Below, piece by piece: positions 9,722 to 18,376 of a stretch of 64,000 nucleotides of DNA; position 1 is the stretch's first letter; each line of letters opens with the position of its first letter. The notes under the pieces were generated by a model that had not been told where the DNA came from, did no database searches, and saw nothing but the letters and a program-made list of their open reading frames with translations. This DNA comes from an uncultured Eubacteriales bacterium (GTDB lineage: Bacteria; Bacillota_I; Bacilli_A; RF39; UBA660). A program made the position numbers and the translations under genes. The stretch is from assembly GCA_905188025.1 (NCBI GenBank), contig CAJJKI010000004.1, forward strand, positions 33,688 to 97,687, in the 5' to 3' direction.

Positions 9722-10357
9722 TTATCCTGCTACTTGTACCATTGATCCATCCCATTGAAGAGTAAAGCTTAAATTTTGCATTGGATCACTATTTACTTCA
9801 CCAACATTTTGATGAGTATATGTGCTATCTAACCATACATATAAATAATATGTTACAGTTTTTTCAGCAGTATTTGCTGGTACATCAAGATCTAGAGTAA
9901 GTACTGTTGAACCAGCTGTTAATTTTCCTGCAAATGTACCAGTTAAGTTTCCAGTACCGGCAGCACAACTAGTACTTGATGTCGTTAAAGCGTAATTTAA
10001 TTTTCCTAACTCTGTGCTACTTGGAGTAGATACTCCAGCGGTTACATCAGTAACTTTTAAATTAGCAGTTAATTTTGCAGCTACGCTTGTAGCATTTGTA
10101 TAAGTTATGGCTACAGTTTTTTTCATGGCATATGTTGAATTTGTGCATGTTGTTGGTGCTAAAGAAGAAACTGTTGATGTTCCATTACCTTCAATAGATG
10201 CACTCATATTGGGAGCATCCACTGTGAATCCTACATTTGTTCTTTGCGCAGTGTTACTTGTCCAAGACCAGTAGGCATATGTTCCACCAGCTACAATGGC
10301 TGCTATTAATAATACAGCAATTACTGAAATTATAATTTTATTCTTATTTTCTTTCAT
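9722..10357 (-). CDS. SipW-dependent TasA-like secreted protein
   Basis: 211 residues with an N-terminal signal ending VAGGTYAYWSWTSN, a clear SipW-type cleavage region. The mature protein is rich in Thr, Ser, Ala and Val with few charged residues, as in fibre-forming beta proteins. It has three Cys that may form a disulfide (TTCTN, SSTSCAA). The C-terminal part holds TYYLYVWLDSTYTHQN, the motif shared with other TasA-like proteins here. It is second in a two-gene unit with the 10383 gene. Its base composition is visibly less AT-rich than neighbouring genes, consistent with a highly expressed structural protein. The ribosome site is AGAGGTGA. Confidence 0.78.
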   Translation of the reverse strand: MKENKNKIIISVIAVLLIAAIVAGGTYAYWSWTSNTAQRTNVGFTVDAPNMSASIEGNGTSTVSSLAPTTCTNSTYAMKKTVAITYTNATSVAAKLTANLKVTDVTAGVSTPSSTELGKLNYALTTSSTSCAAGTGNLTGTFAGKLTAGSTVLTLDLDVPANTAEKTVTYYLYVWLDSTYTHQNVGEVNSDPMQNLSFTLQWDGSMVQVAG

Positions 10358-10382
10358 TTTTTCACCTCTTTTTAATTAGTTA

Positions 10383-10955
10383 TTATTGTGTTTGTGCAGC
10401 TGATGCGTGGATATATCCACTATATGCATTTTGATTATTACTCATCATTTCATTTGTTACCTTGCTAGCATCAACCCAAAAATATACGAAATAGTATTTT
10501 GTACTTGTTGTTAGATCACTAGTATCAGTATATAATGTAAGATTTCCTGATTTAGTAATAGTTCCACCAGCTACTTTATTATTAAAATTACTTGCACAAG
10601 ATGATGTTGTTGTTGTACTTGTACATACGACATAATTGATAGCTCCTGATGTGGTTAATAGTGAAGTTGACTCTGTAGTTAATGTTATAGTTAATTTTCC
10701 TGCTACGGAATTATTAGCTAAGGCTGCACTTAATTGCTTTACAGTGGCTGTTGCTGGTGTAGCTGTACTAAGTACTGGTACTGAACTGATTGTTCCGCCT
10801 CCAACGTAATTAATAACGAAGTTTTTGGTAGATACATTGTATGTTCCATTAGTAACAGTTGCTGTTGCACTAAGCCAAGCAAAAGTTGCTCCAGCTATTA
10901 ATACTACAAAGAATATTATACCAATAATAGTTCCAATTAATTTTTTTTGATTCAT
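10383..10955 (-). CDS. SipW-dependent TasA-like secreted protein
   Basis: 190 residues. The signal segment ends IAGATFAWLSATAT. The mature domain is Thr/Ser/Ala-rich with one Cys pair (YVVCTSTTTTSSCAS) and the C-terminal KYYFVYFWVDASKVTNEMM, matching the shared terminal motif. It lies upstream of the 9722 gene with a 25-base gap, so the pair is one transcript with a good promoter at 10988-11016. The two proteins may be co-assembling subunits (inference). The ribosome site is AGGAGGAAAAT. Confidence 0.78.
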   Translation of the reverse strand: MNQKKLIGTIIGIIFFVVLIAGATFAWLSATATVTNGTYNVSTKNFVINYVGGGTISSVPVLSTATPATATVKQLSAALANNSVAGKLTITLTTESTSLLTTSGAINYVVCTSTTTTSSCASNFNNKVAGGTITKSGNLTLYTDTSDLTTSTKYYFVYFWVDASKVTNEMMSNNQNAYSGYIHASAAQTQ

Positions 10956-10987
10956 ATTTTCCTCCTATTTATTTTATCTATAATTTG

Positions 10988-11016
10988 ATTTTATCACAAA
11001 TGATTTTATTTGACAA
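10988..11016 (-). promoter_or_regulatory. Sigma-A-type promoter of the TasA-like pair
   Basis: On the minus strand TTGTCA, 17 bases, TAAAAT. It is about 30 bases upstream of the 10955 start. Confidence 0.6.
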
Positions 11017-11036
11017 TATATTTGTGGCAAATATTT

Positions 11037-11324
11037 TTAACTCTTGTTTTTTGATTCTTTTTTGGCTACAAAGTATTTGCAATCTGGGGCACAGTTTAAT
11101 TTTAGGTATTTATCTAAATTTTTATAATTATTTATTTTATTAACTTTTTTAGACTTTTCATCATAAAAACCTTTCAATCTTAATTTGCCATATGCTATAT
11201 CCCCTACTATGTAATCATAGTCGTAAAAATAATCAGTACATTTTGATAAAAATTCTTCTTCTTCATAGGCATCTTTGTAGTTTTTAATTATTTCATATGT
11301 ATTATTATTTATTTCTATTTTCAT
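11037..11324 (-). CDS. yutD: YutD family protein (DUF1027)
   Basis: A 95-residue soluble protein with the family pattern: NYKDAYEEEEF near residue 15, then DYIVGDIAYGKLRLKGFYD and a closing CAPDCKYFVAKK. YutD is conserved in Bacilli and has no established function. The gene starts 12 bases after the glycosyl-hydrolase-like gene ends, so they are probably cotranscribed. The ribosome site is AAGGAGATAT. The presence of this family is one of the better class-level markers for Bacilli in the window. Confidence 0.88.
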   Translation of the reverse strand: MKIEINNNTYEIIKNYKDAYEEEEFLSKCTDYFYDYDYIVGDIAYGKLRLKGFYDEKSKKVNKINNYKNLDKYLKLNCAPDCKYFVAKKESKNKS

Positions 11325-11340
11325 TATATCTCCTTATTAA

Positions 11341-13035
11341 TTAATAGTCTTTTGAAAAAGCTGATTTTATTTGATTGTATTTATTTATGTTAGATGATGA
11401 ATTCCATGTAATAAATCCACCTTTTAAGCCGGCATTTGATAATGCTCTTGCTTGATCACTTATTTTAGTGGCATCATACGTAACTGTTGGGTTCCAATAA
11501 GGTGTATCGTAGGCTGTTATCCAAGTGCGAGCTACAGCTGGTGTAGGAATTTCTGTTTGTCTTTCAGCAGCGCCTTTTGCCCAGTTGTTGACTGTTTGAT
11601 AAGCATTACTCCATGTGTCTACGCTTCTTCCAAAGTGATCGGTATATGGCATAGAACTAATGACATCGACGATATTTGAAATGGCTGGCCAATATTGACC
11701 ATATGATGTTACATAAGTACCAGAACACTCTCCAAAAACGTCTACTGATAAATATACATTTTCTTTATGAATTTGATCGGCAGCATAATACAAGAAGTTT
11801 TGAACAGCTTCAGCTTTTTCTTCATTATATTTATTTTTAAAATCAGTGCTGCTATTTTGTGACATGTTGTATGCATCTTCGGGAAATCTTACATAATCAA
11901 ATTGTATTTCATTGAAGCCCATATCATCGATGGCTTGTTTTGATAGAGCAACATTATATTCCCAGGCTCCCCTACTGAAAGCTGATGGCCATAACCTTGA
12001 TGAGACTGGCGAACTGATGCAATCTTCAGGATGATCTTTTCCATAATGAGGATCATTAAATACAACAATACGACCAATGACATATATTCCGGCTTTTTTA
12101 ATTTTATCTATAGCTGATTTATAAGTATCATAACTGTTAATAGCAGTCTCATATGCTGTTTTAGAATACTCTTTTGCAATTTCCATTGGATATGCAAGAG
12201 CACCATCTTTTAAATCTACAACGATGGCATTTACTCCACTTGATGTAGCTATCGATAAATATGAATCTATATTATTAATGACATTAGAGCCAGCATTCAA
12301 ATACATTGCTTTAGCAGTTTTTTGAAGTGGGTTATCCGCAAATTCTGGTTTTTCATATGGATAATAATCTAAGGTTGAGGCTTTTCCACCATATAATTCT
12401 CTACTATATTTTCTATCTTTATGAATATCATGGGTATTATTTTCATTATAATTAGCAGTAGCTTGTTCTTCGGTATCAACTAAATATTTAGCATAAACCC
12501 AACCAGTGATATCATCTTTTTTTATTTGATACATATTTACAGCACCTGTATCGTCTATTTTATCATAGTTAAGAATATCTATTTTATTTCCTTTTTTGAT
12601 AAATGAATTTATTTTATAGTCTTTCTCATTTTCGTACACAGTTACTGAAGTTCTAATATATTTAGTAGTTTCTTGGACTATTTTTTTATTATCCTGTACT
12701 AAATACGCTTCAGGGATATAGTATGTATTTTCATCTATGGTAATTTCTTTATATTCAATATCACCTATAGTGATTGTTTTGTCTTTTGACTTTACTTTGG
12801 TTCCACGGACATATTCTTTAGCTTCAGTCATTTTATCATTTTCTTTATCGTAGGAGTACACTGAAACATTATTGGTAGTTGATGCTAAATAATAAGTTTT
12901 ATTAACTATCGCAACGGGAGATGATTTCATTAATTTTGATACTCCTAGGATGATAACAATTATTAGCAGCAAAGTTAAAATTATAGGAACTATTTTCAAT
13001 TTTCTTTTTTTACGACTTCTCACTCTATTTGTCAT
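11341..13035 (-). CDS. Membrane-anchored putative glycosyl hydrolase (DUF4015) with SH3-like regions
   Basis: 564 residues. There is one N-terminal membrane anchor (residues ~16-35), then a beta-rich stretch of ~170 residues with two SH3b-like units (KEITIDENTYYIPEAYL; KKDDITGWVYAKYLVD). A TIM-barrel domain of the DUF4015/PF13200 type follows: AKAMYLNAGS, INAIVVDLKDG-like sequence, AGIYVIGRIVVFNDP, FNEIQFDYVRFPED and YLSVDVFGE. The YVRFP and VFGE strands carry acidic residues placed like glycoside-hydrolase catalysts. The substrate is unknown; a wall or exopolysaccharide is plausible given export. The start at 13035 follows AGGTGAT. Hydrolytic activity is inferred from fold only. Confidence 0.82.
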   Translation of the reverse strand: MTNRVRSRKKRKLKIVPIILTLLLIIVIILGVSKLMKSSPVAIVNKTYYLASTTNNVSVYSYDKENDKMTEAKEYVRGTKVKSKDKTITIGDIEYKEITIDENTYYIPEAYLVQDNKKIVQETTKYIRTSVTVYENEKDYKINSFIKKGNKIDILNYDKIDDTGAVNMYQIKKDDITGWVYAKYLVDTEEQATANYNENNTHDIHKDRKYSRELYGGKASTLDYYPYEKPEFADNPLQKTAKAMYLNAGSNVINNIDSYLSIATSSGVNAIVVDLKDGALAYPMEIAKEYSKTAYETAINSYDTYKSAIDKIKKAGIYVIGRIVVFNDPHYGKDHPEDCISSPVSSRLWPSAFSRGAWEYNVALSKQAIDDMGFNEIQFDYVRFPEDAYNMSQNSSTDFKNKYNEEKAEAVQNFLYYAADQIHKENVYLSVDVFGECSGTYVTSYGQYWPAISNIVDVISSMPYTDHFGRSVDTWSNAYQTVNNWAKGAAERQTEIPTPAVARTWITAYDTPYWNPTVTYDATKISDQARALSNAGLKGGFITWNSSSNINKYNQIKSAFSKDY

Positions 13036-13192
13036 TTTATCACCTATCATTAGTATAACACAGTTAGGCTTTTTTTACCATATTTTATTTATGAATGTTA
13101 AGACTTTTTAAAAAAATTAAACTTGAAAATAACTTACAATAATCAATTCTATTTCTAATCATATAAATGTATAATTAATGTAAAATTAAATG

Positions 13193-13221
13193 TTGAATAT
13201 TAAGCCGTTTTTTGATAAAAT
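13193..13221 (+). promoter_or_regulatory. Sigma-A-type promoter for DUF192-gpsA
   Basis: TTGAAT, 17 bases, TAAAAT; about 20 bases upstream of the ATG at 13243. Confidence 0.6.
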
Positions 13222-13242
13222 TTAGATAGGTAGTGATAGAAA

Positions 13243-13560
13243 ATGAAATTTATTTATAACAATAAAGAAATTGAGTTAATTAATTGTAAATCTTTTTATA
13301 CTAGACTTATGGGAAATATGTTTAAAAAGAATATTTCTAAAGCCTTATTATTTGAAAAATGCAATAGTATTCATACTTTCTTTATGCGAGAGAAAATCGA
13401 TGTAATAATGTGTGATAAGGATAATTGTATTAAAGTTGTTTTTAAAAATCTAGATAAAAATAGAATTATATGGCCTCAAAGGGGAGCAACTAAAACACTA
13501 GAGTTTCCAACTGGTTATTATGACTTTAAAGTTAATGATAAAATAAGGATGGTGAAATAA
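13243..13560 (+). CDS. DUF192 family small protein
   Basis: 105 residues, single domain. The DUF192 pattern is visible: FYTRLMGNMF, then SIHTFFMREKIDVIMCD, then WPQRGATKTLEFPTGYYD near the end. The His-Thr-x-x-Met and Ile-Asp residues are family marks. No signal peptide is present, although many relatives are exported. Function is unknown. Its stop overlaps the gpsA start by one base (TAATG), so translation is coupled. A link to glycerolipid metabolism would be inference from position only. Confidence 0.85.
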   Translation: MKFIYNNKEIELINCKSFYTRLMGNMFKKNISKALLFEKCNSIHTFFMREKIDVIMCDKDNCIKVVFKNLDKNRIIWPQRGATKTLEFPTGYYDFKVNDKIRMVK

Positions 13561-14534
13561 TGAAAGTAGCAATACTTGGTGCTGGAGCTTATGGTTTGGC
13601 TTTGGCAAATACTCTTACTGATAATAATGTTACTGTAAATATATGGACTAAAGTTAAGCAGGAATATGAATTACTATCAAATGAAGGAGAAAATGAAAAA
13701 GTTTTACCTGGTTTTAAGCTTAATGAAAAGATGCAACTATGTGAAAATATGGCGGATGCTATTAATGATGCAGAAATAATTTTTGTAGTTGTAGCTAGTA
13801 AATACTTAATGAATACCTTAGATGAAATAAAAAGATACTATAACAAAAAACAAGTTATTTGTATTGCTTCTAAAGGAGTTTTACAAGAAAAGCTATTTTT
13901 TATGAGTAAGATTTTTAGTAAGGAATTAAATACTAAGAAAATAGTTATTTTATCAGGAGGAACTTTTGCAAAAGATATGCTTATCAAAGAGCCAATGGGA
14001 TTAATGATAGGTACTAAAGATAAATCTAGCGGTGTGCTTACTAAGAAGAGCTTAGAAAATGAATATTTGAAGGCTGTTATATCACGTGATACTATTGGAA
14101 TAGAAATTTGCGGAGCATTCAAAAATATTTTTGCTATTTCTCTTGGAATGATTGAAGGACTTCAGTACAATGAATCCACTAAGTGTATGTTTGTTACTAA
14201 GGCTATTAATGAACTTGGACAAATGATAAGTTTCTTTGGGGGAAATGAGAATACTATTTTAAGTTATGCAGGTATTGGTGATTTATGGCTGACAGGTACT
14301 TCTACTAATAGTAGAAATTATACTTTGGGGCTAATGATTGGTAAGAGACTTAATCAACAGGAAATTAAGCAATATATTAGTAATAACACTATTGAGGGGC
14401 TTGATTCTTTGGTAGCTATATACAGGATACTGGAATCTATAAAATGTAAGAGTAAGTTTATTTCTTGTCTATATAACATTATTTATAACAACGAATCATT
14501 AGAAGCATTAAAAAAATATTTGATTGACAATTAA
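13560..14534 (+). CDS. gpsA: Glycerol-3-phosphate dehydrogenase [NAD(P)+]
   Basis: Reduces dihydroxyacetone phosphate to sn-glycerol 3-phosphate for phospholipid synthesis. 324 residues. The N-terminal Rossmann motif is KVAILGAGAYGLALANTL; the middle shows VICIASKGV and the helical domain shows GAFKNIFAISLGMIEGL, where the Lys of GAxKN is catalytic, then YAGIGDLWLTGTSTNSRNY. These are all standard GpsA marks and the length is normal. It is the second gene after DUF192 with a 1-base overlap and ends before a bidirectional terminator shared with sigE. Confidence 0.96.
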   Translation: MKVAILGAGAYGLALANTLTDNNVTVNIWTKVKQEYELLSNEGENEKVLPGFKLNEKMQLCENMADAINDAEIIFVVVASKYLMNTLDEIKRYYNKKQVICIASKGVLQEKLFFMSKIFSKELNTKKIVILSGGTFAKDMLIKEPMGLMIGTKDKSSGVLTKKSLENEYLKAVISRDTIGIEICGAFKNIFAISLGMIEGLQYNESTKCMFVTKAINELGQMISFFGGNENTILSYAGIGDLWLTGTSTNSRNYTLGLMIGKRLNQQEIKQYISNNTIEGLDSLVAIYRILESIKCKSKFISCLYNIIYNNESLEALKKYLIDN

Positions 14535-14565
14535 TATTTAATATTGTGATTATTATTTGGCATAG

Positions 14566-14624
14566 AAAAACTGTCCTTTATACATATACATAGATTTAAG
14601 TAAATGGATATAGGACAGTTTTTT
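14566..14624. terminator. Bidirectional terminator between gpsA and sigE
   Basis: AACTGTCCT/AGGACAGTT stem with a 33-base loop region. A T run follows on the plus strand and an A run precedes it, so it works in both directions. Confidence 0.8.
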
Positions 14625-14632
14625 ACATATAA

Positions 14633-15316
14633 TTAACTTTTTATAATTGACTTTAATTTCTTTATTACTTTTTTTTCTATTCTTGAAATATATGATTGAC
14701 TAATTCCTAATAAACTGGCAACATCTTTTTGAGTCATTTCTTTTTTACCATTTAAACCATATCTTAATTCAATAATTTCTTTATCACGAGGAGATAATTT
14801 TTCAATTTCTTCTAGCAAAATACTTTTATCTAATTCATCGTCAAGGCCTTTGGTAACAATATCTTTTTCAGTTCCTAGAACGTCTTCAAGATGAAGCTCA
14901 TTGCCATCTGAGTCGTAACTTAAACTATCTTCAAAACTAACTTCCGTTTTTTTGCGTTTTATTTTTCTTAAGTGCATCAATATTTCATTATCTATGCACC
15001 TAGATGCATAAGTGGCTAGTTTTATATTTTTATCCAAACGATAAGTGTTGACTGCTTTAATTAGACCGATGGTTCCAATAGACACTAAATCTTCTAGATC
15101 AGTCCCAGTATTATCATATTTTTTGGCTAAAAATACTACTAGTCGAAGATTGTGTTCAATCAACTTATTTCTAGCTTTGGCATCATTGTTCATAGATTTT
15201 TCAACATACTTCATTTCTTCTTCTTTAGTTAGTGGTTCTGGTAAGATATCAGTGCTTCCTACAAATAATATTCTTTGATACTTCTTCATTATTTTTATAA
15301 ATAATTTTTTTAACAT
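14633..15316 (-). CDS. sigE: Sporulation sigma factor E (mother cell)
   Basis: 227 residues, close to Bacillus SigE throughout. Region 2 shows ARNKLIEHNLRLVVFLAKKY and DLVSIGTIGLIKAVNTYR, then KLATYASRCIDNEILMHLRK. A linker shows EVSFEDSL and LEDVLGTEKDI; region 4 shows LSPRDKEIIELRYGLNG and KDVASLLGISQSYISRIEK. Alignment before FVGSTDILPEPL leaves a pro-peptide of only ~14-18 residues against 27 in B. subtilis, so activation by proteolysis is still expected but with a shorter leader. It overlaps the spoIIGA 3' end by 7 bases. In B. subtilis sigG follows directly; here sigG is ~40 kb away. Confidence 0.95.
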   Translation of the reverse strand: MLKKLFIKIMKKYQRILFVGSTDILPEPLTKEEEMKYVEKSMNNDAKARNKLIEHNLRLVVFLAKKYDNTGTDLEDLVSIGTIGLIKAVNTYRLDKNIKLATYASRCIDNEILMHLRKIKRKKTEVSFEDSLSYDSDGNELHLEDVLGTEKDIVTKGLDDELDKSILLEEIEKLSPRDKEIIELRYGLNGKKEMTQKDVASLLGISQSYISRIEKKVIKKLKSIIKS

Positions 15317-16080
15317 AATTGTCTCCCCTCTAATATTTTTTTATTTAAGATACAATCTGCTCCTTCAATACCCACTTCATCAATCAATCCAATTAAAACA
15401 TTTTTTACTTCCCCTACTTTATCAAGATATATTTTTTCTGGTTTGAAACACTCCATTATTCCGTGACTGTCAATAGTATTGTAGGGAACAATAATTATTT
15501 TTTCATCTTGGTAATTAATAAGATCTTTTTTTATCAAAATTATGGGGCGATGCTTATATGGATCTTTTAGAGTATTACCGGTATCTAAAAATGCACTTAC
15601 TGTGATTTTTGGCTTGTCTTTTAAATATATGTCAAGAAGATAATAATTAGAATATGTTATTTTTATTTTTTTAATACTCTTGATATAGGTAAAAGTAATT
15701 ATAGGAAATATGATGATTAATGCTAAAAAGTTTAGAAATGTATTATCTAACTTTGGTAGAAAGTATATATTAATTAAATATATTGAACCTGCTAAAAAAA
15801 TACTTACAAGATATAGGTAAATAACATTTTTTATGGTGTATATAATATCTTTATACTTGAATGCTACTAATGACATAATAATAGAAAATATTATTGATAT
15901 TAAAAATATAACTATTTTATCAATTTTAGTAAAGATAAATATCAAAGGAATGCATCCTATTACTGAAGCAAGGAATATATTAGAAATTTTTGTATGACGA
16001 TTTAGCAAAACACTTACTCCTAATAAAATGCAATAGTTGGATATTAAATCTTCTAAGACCAATAAATCTACATACACCAT
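15310..16080 (-). CDS. spoIIGA: Sigma-E processing peptidase SpoIIGA
   Basis: 256 residues (the Bacillus protein is ~309). The N-terminal half has about five membrane segments, beginning VYVDLLVLEDLISNYCIL, which matches the family start. The C-terminal half is an aspartyl-protease-like domain with SAFLDTGNTLKDPYKHRPI; the DTGN aspartate is the catalytic residue. It cleaves pro-SigE at the septal membrane after a signal from the forespore. The downstream overlapping sigE confirms identity. The ribosome site AGGTGAT precedes ATG. Expression is probably Spo0A-dependent; see the upstream element at 16097-16129. Confidence 0.93.
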   Translation of the reverse strand: MVYVDLLVLEDLISNYCILLGVSVLLNRHTKISNIFLASVIGCIPLIFIFTKIDKIVIFLISIIFSIIMSLVAFKYKDIIYTIKNVIYLYLVSIFLAGSIYLINIYFLPKLDNTFLNFLALIIIFPIITFTYIKSIKKIKITYSNYYLLDIYLKDKPKITVSAFLDTGNTLKDPYKHRPIILIKKDLINYQDEKIIIVPYNTIDSHGIMECFKPEKIYLDKVGEVKNVLIGLIDEVGIEGADCILNKKILEGRQLC

Positions 16081-16096
16081 TTAAATCACCTATTTA

Positions 16097-16129
16097 ATTA
16101 TAAAACTAATTAAAAGAATAAATTGTCAA
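16097..16129 (-). promoter_or_regulatory. Possible spoIIG-type promoter with wide spacer and Spo0A-box-like sequence
   Basis: On the minus strand TTGACA and TATAAT are separated by 21 bases. The B. subtilis spoIIG promoter is known for an unusually long 22-base spacer and Spo0A boxes over the -35. Here TTTGACAA, one mismatch from the reversed 0A box TTCGACAA, covers the -35. The -10 lies very close to the ribosome site (start at 16080), which counts against it. Confidence 0.4.
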
Positions 16130-16130
16130 A

Positions 16131-16156
16131 AAAGAGCTAACAATAGTTAACTCTTT
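16131..16156 (-). terminator. comEC terminator
   Basis: AGAGTTAAC/GTTAGCTCT stem (one G-U pair) followed by U6 on the minus strand. It sits between comEC and spoIIGA. Confidence 0.7.
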
Positions 16157-16317
16157 ATCTATATAAACGCAAGCTCTGCGAACTCACGGCACATTATATA
16201 TTATGCACAAAATCATAAAAAGTTTACCTTATTGTGTGTTTTTTCTTTAGATATTTGCTTATGCAATCCATATTAAAACTATTTCTTACTGTGTTATATT
16301 TGTCAATTGTATTAATT

Positions 16318-18375
16318 TTATGGACTATAAGTTTTAATCATATATTTATTATTACTTATTTTTATTTCAATCGAACCATTTAAATCTGTTCTATAGACTT
16401 TGCTATTACTTAATACTTCTAATACTGATTCTTTTGGATGACCATACTTATTATTTTTACCAACACTAATTAATGAATACTTTGGATGAATATTTGTAAT
16501 AAATTCTTCACTACTACTGGTATTTGAACCATGATGACCTACTTTTAAAAAGTCTATACTTTCTAGATTATATTTTTTTAATATATCTTTTTCTTTTGAC
16601 AAACCAGCATCTCCCATAAATAAAAATCTATAATTATTATAATTCGTATATATTACATTTGAATTATCATTCTCGTTATCATAATGTTTTGTATTCAAAA
16701 ACTCTAATTTGTTATTTTTAATACTTATTTTATTTATACAATAATAGGATGGAATTTGTTTTTCTTTCAACAATTTATTTAGTTCTTTTTCTAGGGTATT
16801 TATAGGGCCACAATTAAATACTACATTTTTGACTTTAAAATTGTTTACTAGAACATTAGAATCTCCCATATGGTCATAGTCTCCATGAGTTAGTATTAAA
16901 TAATCTAATTTAGTAACACCAAAACTTTTAAGATATGGTATAGTTTTATTAATGGCTACTTGATAATCACTATTCACGATACCACCAGTATCAATTAAAA
17001 TATTTCCTTGATTATGAGGATATTTTATAAAGATTGAATCACCTTGTCCAACGTCTAAGTAAGTTACTGTAAATGATGAATCGATTAATGGATATAATTT
17101 ATGGGATACAATAATAATTAATAAATATATATTTTTCTTATTGTAAATAAATAAGTAGATAAGTATGTAATATATTAATACAATAATTATTGATGGCTTA
17201 GAAAAGACAATTTGACCTATTTTGTATTTATATATAGTTAGAGAAATGAATTGTAAAATAGAAGTAAAAATATTTAAGATAACGCTTAATTTTGGAATAA
17301 TGAAACACACTAATGATAGTGGAAATATTATGATACTTACAAAGGGAATTAAAAATATATTTAAAATAATGGAGAAAACGTTTACTTGATAAAAGTTGTA
17401 AATACAAATGGGAAATGATACTAAGAATGAAATGAAAGACGTATATAGAGACTTCATTATTTTATTTTTAATATTTTTTAATTTATAACTGAATAGTACT
17501 AGTGAGAAAGAAATGAGATATGAATATTGAAAAGAAATGTTATATAGATAATATGGGTTTATAATTAGCATTATTGTTAGTACAAAACACATGATATCCA
17601 AATTCTTTATTTTCAAATTAAAAAGTTTATTTATAGCAAATAATATATACATAGTTAAACTACGAATAACAGATGGTGAAGAACCTACAAGGAGGGAATA
17701 AAATATAAGAAATGAGATGACTATACTATAATTATAATAGTTATTATAAGATATTCTTTTCATGACATATAAAATAATAGCGGCAAATAAACTTATATGC
17801 ATACCTGAAATAGAAAACAAATGAGAAACGCCATTTTGCTGGTAGCTTTTACTTGTTTCTTCATCTAAAGAAGAAGTATCCCCTAAAATGAAAATTTTTA
17901 AATATTCATTGGCATAAGTTATTTTATCGATTCGTTCATTAATCTTACCTTTTAAGTAATATATTACATTAGTATTATTAGCAGTTTTAGTTACTGACTT
18001 GGCTGTAACAGTATAAAATATATTATTGTTAAGGAGGTATCTCTTATAATTGAACTGATTGGGAACAGTATTATTACTTGGTACTTTTATTTTTCCTGAT
18101 ACAGATATTTCGTCACCTAAATTAATATCTTCTAATAATTCTTGGTAGTAGTTTATTACTATTTTTTCTTTACCTTTAATATAAAATGCAGTTTTATCGT
18201 TATTGATTTTCTTTTTATAGACTATACCTTTAAATTTTATTTCTGACTTATCATAAACGCTTTTTTGTGGATAAAAAATGGTAAAAATTATTGCAACTAT
18301 TAAAGATAAAACAGCTAATACCTTGAAGATATATCTATTTCTTAAAACATATTTTAAATAATTTATACTTAACAT
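16318..18375 (-). CDS. comEC: DNA uptake channel ComEC
   Basis: A 685-residue polytopic protein that passes single-stranded DNA through the membrane during transformation. All three family parts are present. The N-terminal OB-like DUF4131 region covers ~1-150. The Competence domain has GVSHLFSISGMHISLFAA (~200) and many membrane helices. The C-terminal metallo-beta-lactamase-like domain has YLDVGQGDSIFIKYP, ILTHGDYDHMGD and KVGHHGSNTSSS. The HxDxxH metal motif is intact. The start is one base after the comEA stop, so they form an operon. Length is normal for a complete ComEC, so it looks functional. Confidence 0.95.
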   Translation of the reverse strand: MLSINYLKYVLRNRYIFKVLAVLSLIVAIIFTIFYPQKSVYDKSEIKFKGIVYKKKINNDKTAFYIKGKEKIVINYYQELLEDINLGDEISVSGKIKVPSNNTVPNQFNYKRYLLNNNIFYTVTAKSVTKTANNTNVIYYLKGKINERIDKITYANEYLKIFILGDTSSLDEETSKSYQQNGVSHLFSISGMHISLFAAIILYVMKRISYNNYYNYSIVISFLIFYSLLVGSSPSVIRSLTMYILFAINKLFNLKIKNLDIMCFVLTIMLIINPYYLYNISFQYSYLISFSLVLFSYKLKNIKNKIMKSLYTSFISFLVSFPICIYNFYQVNVFSIILNIFLIPFVSIIIFPLSLVCFIIPKLSVILNIFTSILQFISLTIYKYKIGQIVFSKPSIIIVLIYYILIYLFIYNKKNIYLLIIIVSHKLYPLIDSSFTVTYLDVGQGDSIFIKYPHNQGNILIDTGGIVNSDYQVAINKTIPYLKSFGVTKLDYLILTHGDYDHMGDSNVLVNNFKVKNVVFNCGPINTLEKELNKLLKEKQIPSYYCINKISIKNNKLEFLNTKHYDNENDNSNVIYTNYNNYRFLFMGDAGLSKEKDILKKYNLESIDFLKVGHHGSNTSSSEEFITNIHPKYSLISVGKNNKYGHPKESVLEVLSNSKVYRTDLNGSIEIKISNNKYMIKTYSP

Positions 18376-18376
18376 A

